Shown here piece after piece: positions 31,640 through 43,904 of a stretch of 64,000 bases of DNA (position 1 is the first letter of the stretch; every line of letters starts with the position of its first letter). The translations under genes were made by a program, and so were the position numbers. The notes under the pieces were generated by a model. It ran no database searches, was not told the origin of the DNA, and saw only the letters and a list, made by a program, of their open reading frames with translations. The DNA is taken from positions 132,986,804 through 133,050,803 of the forward strand of contig NC_045429.1 of assembly GCF_902635505.1 (NCBI RefSeq), written 5' to 3'. The DNA is from Sarcophilus harrisii. Its lineage: Eukaryota; Chordata; Mammalia; Dasyuromorphia; Dasyuridae.

Positions 31640-31800
31640 AATTTGGGTTCAAGTACTGGAAAGCCTTTTATACCAGGCAGAGGAATTTGGTTTGCATTTG
31701 GTAAGCAACAGGGAGCAATTAAAAGTTTTAAGGCAAAGAAGTGATATGAAAGATCTGTTTTGAGGGTCATTGTCACTAGCAGTTCCTTTGGGATCATTCA
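31640..31800 (-). mobile_element. L2 LINE internal fragment, antisense
   Basis: GGAAAGCCTTTTATACCAGGC, AGGGAGCAATTAAAAG, GAAGTGATATGAAAGATCTG and GGGTCATTGTC match the reverse complement of the L2 segment that ends in its 3'UTR; neighbouring 31801-32019 holds nothing clear. Confidence 0.65.
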
Positions 31801-32019
31801 AAGAGCCCTTAATTATATCAAAAGCTTTAGAAGGTTTTCTCTAGAAGCCTCAGTTCTGTAGACACCAAAGTGATTTCAGGACTACCCAATTTTTTCATGT
31901 TGGTATAGGGAAATATATAAGGAATCCCAGTAGAGCAGAAGGACACAAGGAGGTAAAAATAAATATTTGCTAAAACTAGGGTTTCCCTCACTCAGGTGTT
32001 ATTAAGGGTCAGTAATTCA

Positions 32020-32150
32020 TTATAGGTTCGTGGATTTTGAGCTGGAAGGGACCTCATCTAAGCTAATATCTTCATTTTAGAAATGTGAAAACTGAGGCTT
32101 GGATTGGGGAAAGATACTTGACCAAGGTCACACAGTGAGTAGCAGAGATA
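32020..32150 (-). mobile_element. MIR3-like SINE, antisense
   Basis: TTTTGAGCTGGAAGGGACC, TCTTCATTTTAGAAATGTG, AAAACTGAGGCTTGG and CCAAGGTCACACAGTGAG, a familiar old mammalian MIR-class sequence. It abuts the 3' end of the antisense HAL1-like element. Confidence 0.75.
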
Positions 32151-32154
32151 TTTT

Positions 32155-34535
32155 TTAAACATTTATTTTTTAATATTTTTCTCCAGTTACATTTTAATAT
32201 TTTTTTACATTTGTTTTTAAAACTTTTGAGTTCTAGGTTCCCTCACTTATCTCCACCCCCAATTAAGAAACCCCATGTAAAGTTATGCAAAACATTTCCA
32301 TAAAAGTCATGTTGTGAAAGAAAACAAAGATCTCCCATCCTAAAAAAAAAAAAAAAACCTCAAGAAAGAGAAAGGGAGCGAGTCGAAGAGAGAGAGAGAA
32401 AAAGACAAAGAAAGATAGAGAGTATGCTGCTTCACTCTGTATTCATACAAAATTAGTTCCTTCTCTGGGTACGGACAGGATTTTTCATTATAAATCCTTC
32501 AGAGTAGTTGTGGATCATTGTATTGCTGAGAAGAGCAAAGTTATTCACAATTGATCATCCCAGAACATTGCTATTACTTTGTACATAGTACATTTCACTT
32601 TGAGTTTCTGGAGGATTTTTAAGATTTTTTTTTTCTGAGAGTATCCTGCTCATCATTTCCCATAGAACAATAATATTCCATCACAAATACATACCACAAT
32701 TTATTCAGCTATTCCCCAATTGATGGGCATCCTCTCGGTTTCCAATTTTTTGCTCCAAGAAGAGAGCTGCTATAAATATTTTTGTACATATAATTCATTT
32801 TCCTTTTTTTAAAAAAAATATCTTTTGGTATTCATGTCCAGTAGAGGTGTTTTTATGTCAAAGAATATGCATGAATTTATAACCCTTTGGGCATAGCTCT
32901 TATCTTTTGATAATTTATCAATTGGTAAACGATTCTAATTTTTTATAAAATTCCCTCTATGTTTGAAAAATGAGGCTTTATCAGATAAATTTGCTTCAAA
33001 ATTCTTTTTACAATTATAATTGCTAACTGCATTTCCCCCCATTTATTCTCTCTCTTCTTTTACCCTGTCTCTCTTAAAAGTGTTTTGCTACTGACTACTC
33101 CATCCCCAATATACCCTCTCTTTTATCACACACTGTCAACCTTATCCCATTCCCTTCCTATTTTCCTGCAGGGTAAGAGAAGTTTCTGTGCCCATAGGTA
33201 TGTATCGGTTATTTCCTCTTTGAGTCAATTCTGATAAGAATAAGGTTCACTTACTCACCCTCTCCTTCCCTTCTTCCCCACCATTATAAAAGCTTTTCCT
33301 TGTGTCTTTTTTTTTAATAGCAGTTAATTTCCACCATTCCACTTTTCCCTTTCTCTTTCTCCTAGTATGTTTCTTTCACCCTTTAATTTCCTCATTTTTT
33401 ATAGCAGATAATTTACACCATTTCACTTCTTCCTTTCTCCTTTCACCCTTTCTCTTTCACCCTTTAATTTCATCATTTTTAAAGATATTATCCCCTCATA
33501 TTCAACTTGCACCTGTGCCCTTTATCTATATATACTTCTGACTGGAATAAAATGAGAAAGTTCTTATGAATTACAAGTATCATCCTCGTATATAGGGATG
33601 TAAAAAGATAAACCTTATTAAGTCTCTTAAGATATTACTTTCCTGATTCCTTCCTTATGTTTCTCCAGAGTCCTATATTTGAAAATCAAATTTTCCATTT
33701 GGTCTGGTCGTTTCATGTACAAATGCTTGAAAATCCTTTATCTCATTGAATGACCACCTTTTTCTCTGATAGAATATACTCATTTTTGCTGAGTAAGTGA
33801 TTCGTGTTTGTAATCCTCACTCCATTGTTCTCTGGAATATCATCTTCCAAGCCCTCCAATTCTTTAGTGTAGAAGCTGCTGAATCTTGTATTATCCTGAC
33901 TGTAGTTCCACTATACTTGAGTTGTTTCTTTCTGTTTGTTTGCAATATTTTCTCCTTAACTTGAGAGTTCCAGAATTTCCATTTTATTATCTCTTTCAGG
34001 AGGTGATAAGTGGATTCTTTCAATTCTATTTTACACTCTGATTCTATAATATTTTCCTTGATGATTTCTTTGAAGATGATGTTCAGGCTCTTTTTTTTAT
34101 CATGTAGGCCAATAATTTTTAAATGATCTCTCCTGGATCTATTTTCAGGTCAGTTGTTTTTCCAGTGAAACTTTTCCAGTTCACTTTTTTCCTATTTTTC
34201 ATTCTTTTTTGGTTTTGCTTTATGGTATTTTGATTTCTCATAAAGTCATTAGCTTCCATTTGCTCAATTCTAATTTTTAATGATTTTCCTCAGTGATCTT
34301 TTGTATATTCTTCCCTAATTATCCAGTTTTGATTTTTACGGCGTTCTTCTCCTCATAAACCCTTTTTTCTGCTCTGAAACTGTTAGGAGTATCTCCACCC
34401 CACCATAGCATTAGATCTAATGTGCTAAAGCAACAGAGTCTTGCTTTGCTGGAGTCAGGGCTGGGGCTGGGAATGGGGCTACAGCTGGGGCTGCATTGAG
34501 TAGAGAAAGATTTGTCTAATCCCACACCTAGAATT
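32155..34535 (-). mobile_element. HAL1-like (half-L1) element, antisense
   Basis: Read on the minus strand. The 5' part (to about 34530) precedes an ORF1 whose pieces include IIKWKFWNSQVKEKILQTNR and KQLKYSGTTVRIIQDSAAST, the C-terminal RNA-binding domain of L1 ORF1p. This is followed not by a reverse transcriptase but by about 0.6 kb of pyrimidine-rich linker (33040-33600) and then the extreme C-terminal ORF2 region and 3'UTR (32200-32990). At about 2.4 kb this is the plan of HAL1, which keeps ORF1 and lacks most of ORF2. A poly-A/GA patch at 32341-32420 sits in the 3'UTR. An ordinary L1 with a large deletion is the alternative. Confidence 0.72.
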
Positions 34536-35149
34536 CTTCACATCACACATTACTCCTGAGCTTACCTACATCATTTGAGGTCATATCCACATGACTAGGA
34601 TGATGAAATTCAGACTTACAAAAAGTTCCACTTCATTATAGAGCAGTGATCTCTAAATGCTAAATTATCTGTAAAAAGAAATTAGAGTATGTGCCTCCCC
34701 TAATATATGGGTTTACTTAATTCTGAATTATATACATGCACAGATATATGAATAATTATGTACATTACAAAAATACACATTTTTAAAAGAATGGAAAAAT
34801 TTAAAATATTTACCATCAGTACAAAACCCTTTTTGCTTTCACTAATATTTAAATGACAATGTTTTTATGAAAGCAATATAATTAAATATGATTCTTTTTT
34901 AAAAAATCATTGTTTAATACTATGTGACAGCAATTCAAAAGATTGGTTCTAACGTCAATTTATTTGGTTTTAATGGCTGTCTTGGATGAAAAAAGATGTC
35001 TTATAAATTTGTAGATATCCTAATGGAATAAGTGCATTATTAGCCATACTTACAGAATCATGATACTCTTTTTTTTCCCCAGTCCTATCAACCAGTTGTG
35101 CCAAGGTTTTGTGAAATTCAGTTAGTAAATTTCCATTATTCCTCCTCAT
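34536..35149. other. AT-rich sequence, nothing recognised
   Basis: Low-complexity leaning, no repeats or exons that I can support. Confidence 0.45.
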
Positions 35150-35162
35150 TCATTTGTTCTTT

Positions 35163-36122
35163 TTTTATTATTATAGCTTTTTATTTACAAGATATATGCA
35201 TGGGTAATTTTTCAGCATTGACAGTTGCAAAATCTTTTGTTCCAATTTTTTCCCTCCTTCCCCTCACCCCCTCCCTCAGATAGCAGGTAGACCAATATAT
35301 GTTAAATATGTTAGAGTATATGTTAAATACAATATATGTATACATGTCTATACAGTTATTTTGCTGTACAAAAAAAATGGACTTTGAAATAGTGTAATAT
35401 TAGCCTGTGAAGGAAATTAAAAATTCAGGTGGACAAAAATAGAGGGATTGGGAATTCTATGTAGTGGTTCACACTCATTTCCCTGAGTTCTTTCGCTGGG
35501 TATAGCTGATTCAATTCATTATTGTTCTATTAGAGCTGATTTGATTCATCTCATTGCTGAGGATGGCCACGTCCATCAGAATTGATCATCATATAGTGTT
35601 ATTGTTGAAATATATAATGATCTCCTGGTCCTGCTCATTTCACTCAGTATCAGTTCATGTAAGTCTCTCCAGGCCTTTCTGAAATCAACCTGTTGGTTAT
35701 TTCTTACAGAACAATAATATTCCATAATATTCATATATCACAATTTATTCAGCCATTCTCCAATTGATGGGCATCCATTCATTTTCCAACTTCTAGCCAC
35801 TACAAACAGGGCTGCCACAAACATTTTGGCACATACAGGTCCCTTTCCCTTCTTTAGTATCTCTTTGGGATATAAGCCCAGTAGTGGCACTGCTGGACCA
35901 AAGGGTATGCACAGTTTGATAATTTTTTGAGCATAGTTCCAAATTGCTCTCTAGAATGGCTGGATGTGTTCACAATTCCACCAATAATGTATCAGTGTCC
36001 CAGTTTTCCCACATCCCCTCCAACATTCAGCATTATCTTTCCTTGTCATTCTAGCCAATTTGACAGGTATGTAGTAGTATCTCAGAGTTGTCTTAATTTC
36101 CATTTCTCTGATTAATAATCAG
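35163..36122 (-). mobile_element. 5'-truncated L1, antisense, with target duplication
   Basis: Antisense 3'UTR (AGCTTTTTATTTACAAGATA, ACCAATATATGTTAAATATG) then ORF2 end (AGGCCTTTCTGAAATCAACC, GGGATATAAGCCCAGTAGTG) up to GATTAATAATC. TCATTTGTTCTTT is repeated at 35150-35162 and 36123-36135. 960 bp, all of it 3' L1 sequence. Confidence 0.94.
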
Positions 36123-36317
36123 TCATTTGTTCTTTAAAATTAATTGGAATGTGTTACATTTTCTTATTTTCAACAAATGCTTTTGAACCCACCGAAACTC
36201 TTCATTTGGATGATTTTTAAACAGGCTAGAAAACTCTGTTTCCACCTACCTCCCCCTGCTGTCTTCATTAGGCTGTATAGGTATGCACCTTTCTGAGCAG
36301 TTATAATTTAACCTAGA

Positions 36318-36541
36318 TCCAGGCAGTTTAGGTGGCACATAAAGTGCTGAGCCTGTAATCAGGAAGAACTGAGTTTAAATCTGGTCTCCACTTACTATCT
36401 GTGTGGCCCTGGATAAGTTACTTAACCTCTGTTTGCCTCAAGTTCCTCATCTATAAAATGGAGATTATAATAAGACCTACCTCCCAGGGTAGTTGTGAGA
36501 ATCAAATGGGATACTACTTGTAAAGTGTTTAGTACAGTATT
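36318..36541 (+). mobile_element. full-length MIR-type SINE
   Basis: Head TTTAGGTGGCACATAAAGTG, box B GAGTTTAAATCTGG, core CTGTGTGGCCCTGGATAAG, and the complete 3' end ATCTATAAAATGGAGATTAT, CCTACCTCCCAGGGTAG, GTGAGAATCAAATGGG. About 224 bp, the most complete MIR-class copy seen. Confidence 0.88.
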
Positions 36542-36544
36542 CTA

Positions 36545-36890
36545 ACTCTTCAAGAATTCTTTGAATCATGATTCTGTCTTTAAATATATTAGCTATCCCT
36601 TTGAGCTTTGGGTCATCTGTAAATTTAATAAGTGTAATATCTCTACCTTCATTTAAACCATTTATAAAAATGTTGATCAAAATAGAGTCAAAGAAATACT
36701 TGAAATACCCCATTAAAAACTACATATAAGGTAAATCCAATTTATTAATCACTCAAGCAGTTTTAAATCCACCTAACTCTATAATCATCCATCCCACTTC
36801 TATCTACCATTTTTTAACAAGAATGTTGTGAGAGATTTAGTAAAATGCCTAGTTGAAATCTAGCTGTACTGTTCCTATGGCAATTCCCAC
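36545..36890 (-). mobile_element. L3/CR1 LINE reverse-transcriptase fragment
   Basis: The minus strand reads ILINIFINGLNEGRDITLIK followed by FTDDPKLKGIAN, the CR1/L3 catalytic block (family form LFNIFINDL...FADDTKLGG), here with FTDD in place of FADD. Upstream on that strand is the matching segment with TTTCAACTAGGCATTTTAC (36840-36860). The catalytic aspartates are kept but the element is an old fragment. Confidence 0.85.
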
Positions 36891-37289
36891 TGTAGTACTA
36901 CTGTTGGTAGTATTGTACTACTGTAGTAATATTGTTGGAAAAAAAAATTAGGTTACTCTGGCATTACTTATTATTGCAAAACCCATTCTAGCTCTTAACA
37001 ATTCCTGTTCTTTTCAGTATTTACAAGCCAAATCTTTACCAATGCAATGTAGAATATTTCCTGCTATCAAGGTTAAACTCACTAGTCTATACAATTCTGT
37101 TTGTCCTTCTATTTTTAAATTTTCATTGTTTTGGTTACATTTTAAGTTCTGAACTATCTTCTTCTCCACTCTGAACTAGAGAAGACCACCATTTGAAACA
37201 AATTTATAAAATATATATAAAACCATACTATGCCTACTTCTATTTATTAGTTCTCTGAAGGTGGATAGCATCTTCCTTAATAGGTCCTC

Positions 37290-38600
37290 TATAATTTATT
37301 GAAGCATAATTCTCAGAATAACTTCGTTGTTCACAATTATTCTTTGAACAATATTGCTGTTACTGTATACTATGTTCTTTTGGTTCTGTTTATTTCACCT
37401 TTCATTATTTCATGGAAGTCTTTCTATATTTTTCTAAACTCAACCACCTCATCATTTCTTACAGTAGCATGGCATTACAATCATATACCACAATTTGTTT
37501 AACCATTCCCCAATTGATTGGCATGCCCTCAGCTTCCAGTTCTTTACCACCACAAAAAAAAGCTGCTATAAATATTTTAGAACGTATAGATTCTTTTCCT
37601 TTTCCCCTTATCACCTTGGGAAATAGATCTACTGGTGGTATTTCTGGGTCAAAAGGTATACAGTTTTATAATTCCTTGGACAAAATTCCAGATTGCTCTC
37701 CAAAATGATTGAATCAGTTCACAATTTCTCAATTTTTCCACTCCCAGTCCAACATTTGTCATTTTCCCTATCATTTTAGCTAATCTGACAGATAGGAGAT
37801 ATCTCAAAATTGCTGTTAATTTACATTTCTCTAATGATGGTTAAAAGCATTTTTTTCATATGACTATTTATAGTTTTGATTTCTTCATTGAAAAACTGCC
37901 TGTTTATATCCTTTGACCATTTATCAATTGGGGAATGACTCATTCTTATAAATTTAACAAAGTTCTCTGTATATTTGAGATAGAAGACCTTTATCCAAGA
38001 AACTATCTGTAAATTTTTTTTATAATTTTATGCTTTTATTATTAGCTATGTTGGTTTTATTTGTACAAAAATCTTTTTAATGTAATATAATTATCAGTTT
38101 TATATCTCACAATGCTTTCTACTTATTTGTAAATTCTTCTCTCCATAAGTCTAATAGGTAATATATTCCATATTCTTCTAGCTTTCTTATACTATCTCCC
38201 TTTATATCTAGGTCATCTATTTATTTTGACTTTATATTTGGTAAATGGTGCAAGGTGGATTGATCTATACCCAATTTTTCAAACAATTTACCAAATAGTG
38301 TATGCTTATTCTCAAGGTGCAAATTTTTGCATTTGTCAAATACATAGTTATTATAACCATTTATTATTGTATATTGTCTCCTCTGTTCCAATGATTTTAC
38401 TTTTCTATTTTTTGCCAGTACTAGATAGTTTTGATCTTATCCCCTTTTTGGAAAAAAAATATTCTTTTCTCCAGTTTAGAAGCAGCGCTCTCATCATTCC
38501 CAAATTTTGAAAAATCACTGACATTTGATATTAGTTCTTTTTGTATTCTATGGTGTATTTTTTTCTAGGTCTAATCACTTGAATTCATTGAGGGTACCTA
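37290..38600 (-). mobile_element. L1 ORF2 3' half, antisense
   Basis: Antisense ORF2: CATTCCCCAATTGATTGGCA, GGTATTTCTGGGTCAAAAGG, AATTGCTCTCC-type block near 37690, TTGACCATTTATCAATTGGG (37910-37930), TCAAATACATAGTTATTATA and GCAGCGCTCTCATCATTCCC further 5'. Extends further into ORF2 than the other L1 copies; it lacks the 3'UTR at its left end and is bounded on the right by a CA tract and an L2. Confidence 0.85.
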
Positions 38601-38680
38601 GGAACTTTGCAGATTTCTTCTCATTTAGTTTAGGTTTTTGATTTCCAAACTATTTTTTGTTTTTTCCTTCCTGTTATGGA

Positions 38681-38681
38681 G

Positions 38682-38731
<50 letters not shown>
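38681..38731. repeat. CA microsatellite
   Basis: About 20 uninterrupted CA units after GACACATACA. It joins the antisense L1 to a sense L2. Confidence 0.95.
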
Positions 38732-38733
<2 letters not shown>

Positions 38734-39165
38734 TACCTCTTAAAATCCAAACTCTTTAGGCTGGCATTTAAATCCTCTATAATGTGGCTCTCACCTTTCT
38801 AAACGTTTCATCTTATACCTCTTTGTGCACATGTTCCAGTCAAACTGCAGATACTAGTTATATTCTGATTTTTGACATGTCACCTAACTCTGCAAACTGT
38901 CCCCTCTGCCGGGAATTCACTCCTTTTTTATCTCTGCTCCTTAGAATCTCTAATTTTCTTTAAGGCTCATCTAAGGTGTCTCCTCCTATGCAAAATTTTG
39001 AGTCCTCCTAATTGTTAGAACTCCAAATTACTCTGTATTTACTTCTCTGTATATATGTTGTATCTCCTCAGTAAATTGGAAATTTCATGAAGCAATGGAC
39101 TCTTTCTTTCATTTGATCTTTGAATCCTTCATCACTTAATATATATTTGTTGAATTGAATTAAGT
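38732..39165 (+). mobile_element. L2 LINE 3' end
   Basis: AAATCCAAACTCTTTAGGCTGG, AATCCTCTATAATGTGGCTC, GTTCCAGTCAAACTGC, CCTCTGCCGGGAATTCACTCC and the terminus ATATATTTGTTGAATTGAAT follow the L2 order closely. Confidence 0.85.
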
Positions 39166-39289
39166 AGAAAAATAAAGTTCTTCCATTATAACTATCCCAT
39201 CCAAGTCAAGCAGTAGCCTCATCCCTTTATGCTGTGTGAGTGTACCCTTAATGTTCATTAACATTCTGAGTCTTAATATTCCCTACTCT

Positions 39290-39408
39290 TTTTTTTTAGG
39301 CAATTGGGGTTAAGGGTCACATAGCTAGTAAGTATCTGAGACTGAATTTGAACTCAAATACTTCTGATTCTAGGGCCAGTGCTCTATATACTACACCACC
39401 TAGCTTGC
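39290..39408 (-). mobile_element. WSINE1-like SINE, antisense
   Basis: T-run, AGGCAATTGGGGTTAAGGG, CACATAGCTAGTAAG, TTTGAACTCAAATAC and CACCACCTAGCT. A short internal deletion removes ACTTGCCCA. Confidence 0.85.
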
Positions 39409-39587
39409 TCTTCCTGACTCTATTCTTACATGCCTATGCCATTCTTTTGTATTTATTACCCATGACTTGCTCTTGATTTCATATCTTTTAAAAATTAAAG
39501 TTGGTCAATGAATTCCCTGTGCATCCACATTTGCCTCCCTAGATAGAGCTCCCTTTTCTTTCTCTTGCATGTGTTGCTGGAGTGTAT

Positions 39588-39779
39588 TTTTTTTTTAGTA
39601 ATAGCTTTTTATTTTCAAAATACATGCAAAGATAATTTTCAACTTTCACCTTTGCAAAACTTGTATTCCAAATTTTTCTCCCTCCTTTGTCCCCCATCCC
39701 CTTCCCTAGCCAGCAAGTAATCCAACATATGTTAAACATGTGCTGTTCTTCTTTACATTTTCCCCATTTTCATGCTGCA

Positions 39780-39815
<36 letters not shown>

Positions 39816-40125
39816 GATCACAAAAAGGGGGAAAAAGGAAAAAGGAAAAAAAGCAAACAAATAAAAAAGGTGAAAATTCTATGCTGTGATCCACATTCAG
39901 TCCCCACAGTCCTCTTTGTGGATGCAGATGCCTCTCTCCATCACAAGTCCATTGGAAATGGCCTGAATCACCTCGTTGTTGAAAAGTCAAGTCCATCACA
40001 GTTGATCATCACATAATCTTGTGTACCATGTTCTCTTGCTTTTACTTACTTCATTTAGCATAAGTTCATGTAAATCTCTCCAGGCCTTTCTGCGATCATT
40101 TCTTATAGAACAATAATATGGAATA
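39588..40125 (-). mobile_element. L1 3'UTR and ORF2 end, antisense, with long A-run
   Basis: AATAGCTTTTTATTTTCAAA, AATCCAACATATGTTAAACA, CCTCTTTGTGGATGCAGATG and TCATGTAAATCTCTCCAGGC. Within the 3'UTR an A-run at about 39780-39811 is an expansion of a shorter A stretch seen in related copies, for example at 44589-44594. Confidence 0.88.
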
Positions 40126-40371
40126 TAATCTTAAGAGTATATCATTTCTCTTGAGTGACTTTCCCCAGAGAACTTTGAACCCAAGAATTCTCTATTCTTT
40201 CTCTGCATTTTCTGAAATCTGCCACTCTAAAACAAAATATCAAAAAAAAAAAAAACCCACAAAAGAACAAAAAGTAAAATATAAAACTCTGAAAGAGGCT
40301 GGTTTTTATTTATTTCTGTTCCCCATAATTTCCATGTTATAGTAAGATATTGGAAAAGAATTTCAGTTGAT

Positions 40372-40520
40372 TTTTTTTTTTTTTTTGCTGAGGCAGTTGG
40401 GATTAAGTGACTTGCCCAGGGTCACACAGCTAGGAAGTGCTAAGTGTCTGAGACCAGATTTGAACTCAGGTCCTCCAGATTTTAGGGCTGGTGCTCTATT
40501 CACTGTGCCATCTAGCCCCT
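40372..40520 (-). mobile_element. WSINE1-like SINE, antisense
   Basis: T-run, GCTGAGGCAGTTGGGATTAAG, full core and head to CATCTAGCCCCTT. Nearly full length. Confidence 0.92.
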
Positions 40521-43030
40521 TAGATTATTTTAAAAAACAAAAAAGAAAAAATAGGATAATTCATTTCAGCTAGCTCATTATCAATTACAGTCAAGAATCC
40601 TTTTCCTGACCAGGTACTTTTGTTACTACCAGAATTGTTTGAGATCAGACAACTTATGTGGCTTTATTAAGATTTGAGACATTCTCAGGATCTTGCTGCT
40701 ATCAGAATGAGGAATATCTTTATTTTATATAGTTTTTCTTGAGGACCATTCATCACATTTCCAAGTTGAACTGTTCAGAATGCTTTCCTAAAAAGATCCT
40801 GCACTTGAATTGCTCTGTCAAACTTGTCTTTCCAATTAGATATTAGTGACAGTAAATTAGTCATAGGTTTAGAGTTAGGGGGGATCATAATTTACAAATG
40901 AAAAAACTGAGAACCAGTCAGTACTGTAGCAAAGGCTGGGTACACATAGTTTCCCAAGGTTTGGTCAGACTAATCTGACTTAGCAGGGGTAGCAATTCTT
41001 GGGGGAGGATGGAAAGGAAGAAATGGTAATTATTGGTATTTGAATACATTGTGAGCTTCTCTACAGTGACCAAAAGGACAAGGAACATTATCTTCAATGT
41101 CAGTTCCAAAATGAATCGTAAAACTCACATACTTAAAAAACTAACAAAATCATCAATGTGGATATTCCATCTATCATATCCTCTTAGAAAACAGTCCTCA
41201 TAAGTTTCTGGGGCCTAAAGATATTAATCATCCAATGTCCTTCTCTTGATGAACTTAGGTAGCTTGGTCCTAGAACAAGCATCACTGAGCCTAGATATAC
41301 TTGAAGTTTTTCTGACTACTAAGATCTGAAAGAACTAATGTTTCATTTGGATAGCCTTCAGGAATCCAGGGTCATTTCTATGCCATAGTAAGACTTTTCC
41401 AGTATGATTTGGAATAAAGATTTTGGGGGAGAATGTTTTTGAGGGATTGAGTACGATCTTTGATTTCATCTGTACAGGGAACTGCTAGAATGAGACCTCA
41501 CTTCTGTTGTGATCTTAAAGCCAGTTAGATGACACAGTGAATAGGGACTTGAGTCTGGAGTTAGGAAGATCTAAATTAAAATCTGGCCACAGACACTTCT
41601 TTGTTTTTTATCAATTCACACATTCCTAAGTTTCTCTAAATCCCTTATATTCATTATTCCTTATTGAACAATGATATGGAATATGGAATATTACTCATAC
41701 ATTATAATTGGTTCAACCAGGTCCTAAAAGATGGGCACTTAGTTTGCTTCCAATTTTTTGGGATTAGATACTTCTCTATTGATAGTAGGTTGTTATTGCA
41801 AAAAGGTCAATTTATTATCAGAGACCACCCTTAAAAATAAAACAAACAAACAGAAATACTCAGCTCTCACCTGCCCCTTTCTTTATGCTAGTATTTCTAT
41901 ATTCAACACAAATTTAATGACAGAGGAATAAATATTGTCTATGGCAACATGAACTATTACTGGACGATGTCTTTTAATATTTTTTTCATACTTTGATGGC
42001 CCCTAGATCTCCCTAAGCTTAATAAAATTATCTCTAGAGTCCTAAAGACTCATTCCCCTTCTTGAGAGTTACATAAGGGAGTCTACATTTGATGAGACTT
42101 CTCTGAAGTATCTATGAATCCAGAAACTTCCTGGAGTGATCACTGCTCAAATCCATATGCCTAGAATTTGTAAGTACAAAGGGAATAGGCCTGAGTAGAC
42201 ACCAGGCTTCAGAGCAATTAAAAACCCACTGTTTCTTGTTGGATGCCATTTGGCAACAAACCAAAGTATTGTGATATCTCTACTGTGACAACTAAGAGGC
42301 ATTGTCCTTTGATATCCAATCAAAGGCAAATACTTTAGTTAAGGCTTCTTTAGATAGCAGACTAAAATTCAACAAAATAAAGAATATAGTCAGTAAATTT
42401 TTTTTCAGTCTATACCAAATAACAGTCTCCTAGACATCTGTTTCTAAAATGATTGAGAGGAGCTAAGGAAGGTAAAAGCAATTATTATTTGTCATTTTTA
42501 GTTGTGGGGAAATTTATTTTTAGGTTTTCTGGCTTCTGTCATCATGTTCAATCTGGTGACCTGTTATCATGTTCAATTTGTGGGAAATCTGTGTTTTAAA
42601 TACTAAAACTTCACAATGATTTCATGAAGGCAGTCAATATAACAATGATTATTTATTATCATTATTATATTATAAATAATAAAATTATTATTTTATATTA
42701 TATATTAAGTCATATAATAATATATTATAGATTTATTATTTACAGCGATTTGAGGGGAAATCACTTTCAGAAGAGAAAACTAGCTCTAGCAGTACCTTGA
42801 TAATAGAGCAATTAGAAAAAAATAAATATCAGAACAAAATGTAGAGATTGAACAATGTGATTTTTCTGATTCTGGCCAAAAAGTAAAGGAGAATGTAGTC
42901 ATCAGCTTTCAAGGTAGATACCATTCACAGCTCATAAAACTGTAATCTCTTTTCCCAGCTTGCTGGGGAAGATATAAAAAAATGCACATAGAACATCCTA
43001 CAGAAAAAGCACATTTCATTTTTATTCTTT
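40521..43030. other. mainly unrecognised; SINE head and L1 pieces
   Basis: Contains a SINE head fragment (41515-41600: GATGACACAGTGAATAGGG, TCTGGCCACAGACAC), an antisense L1-like piece (41605-41790: CATTATTCCTTATTGAACAA, AGATGGGCACTTAGTTTGC), a MIR-class remnant near 40860-40920 and an almost pure A/T island at 42640-42745. No exon is supported. Confidence 0.5.
42640..42745. repeat. A/T-only low-complexity island
   Basis: Over 100 bp of nearly pure A and T made of ATTATT, TATATTATA and AATAATA units, with several short self-complementary words. Confidence 0.8.
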
Positions 43031-43043
43031 AAAATAAAGTACT

Positions 43044-43530
43044 CCAGCAGGACGAATACAGAGAGGATTGACGAGACTTATATGAACTGATGCTGAGTGA
43101 AATGAGCAGAATCAGGAGATCATTATACCTCAACAACAATACTGCATGAGGATGTATTCTGATGGAAGTGGATTTCTTCAACAAAGAGAAGATCTAATTT
43201 AGTTTCAATTGATCAAGGATGGACAGAAGCAGCTACACCCAAAGAAAGAACACTAGGAAATGAATGTAAACTGCTTGCATTTTTGTTCTTCTTCCCAGGT
43301 TATTTATACCTTCTAAATCCTATTCTCCCTGAGCAACAAGAGAACTGTTTGGTTCTGCACACATATATTGTATCCAAGATCTACTGTAACCTATTTAACA
43401 TGTATAGGACTGCTTGCCATCTGGGGGAGAGGTGGGAGGGGAAAAATTGGAACAGAAGTGAGTGCAAGGGATAATGTTGTAAAAAATTACCCTGGCATGG
43501 GTTCTGTCAATAAAAAGTTATTAATAAATA

Positions 43531-43554
<24 letters not shown>
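43044..43554 (+). mobile_element. 5'-truncated L1 with 13 bp target duplication
   Basis: ORF2 end (TATGAACTGATGCTGAGTG) and 3'UTR (GTATAGGACTGCTTGCCATC, GGGTTCTGTCAATAAAAAGT) of the family also at 11833 and 25625. AAAATAAAGTACT is repeated at 43031-43043 and 43555-43567. The tail has become AAAT/AAAAT units. Confidence 0.93.
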
Positions 43555-43561
<7 letters not shown>

Positions 43562-43904
43562 AGTACTAAGTGATAATATAAACCTACATATAGCCACAAA
43601 TTTAGAATAAAAAACTCAAATGGAAGAAAAATAAAAAATAGAATAACAAATTGAATCAATTTGACCTTAAAAATTGAATAGCTTTATACTTTTCATGAAT
43701 CTGGAAAGATTACAGACTAAAGGGCCACATGTTTTTACTTACAACTACTAAATTTTTTATTTGTTACTTATAAGAAATTCCCTGATGTCATTGCTTTATT
43801 TGAATTTGCAGCAGATATTTCTATCATTTTTTACATAATTATAACTTTGAAAAGTATGAATTCAAATACATAATAACTACTTCAGAAGTTCTAAGAGTTC
43901 TAAG

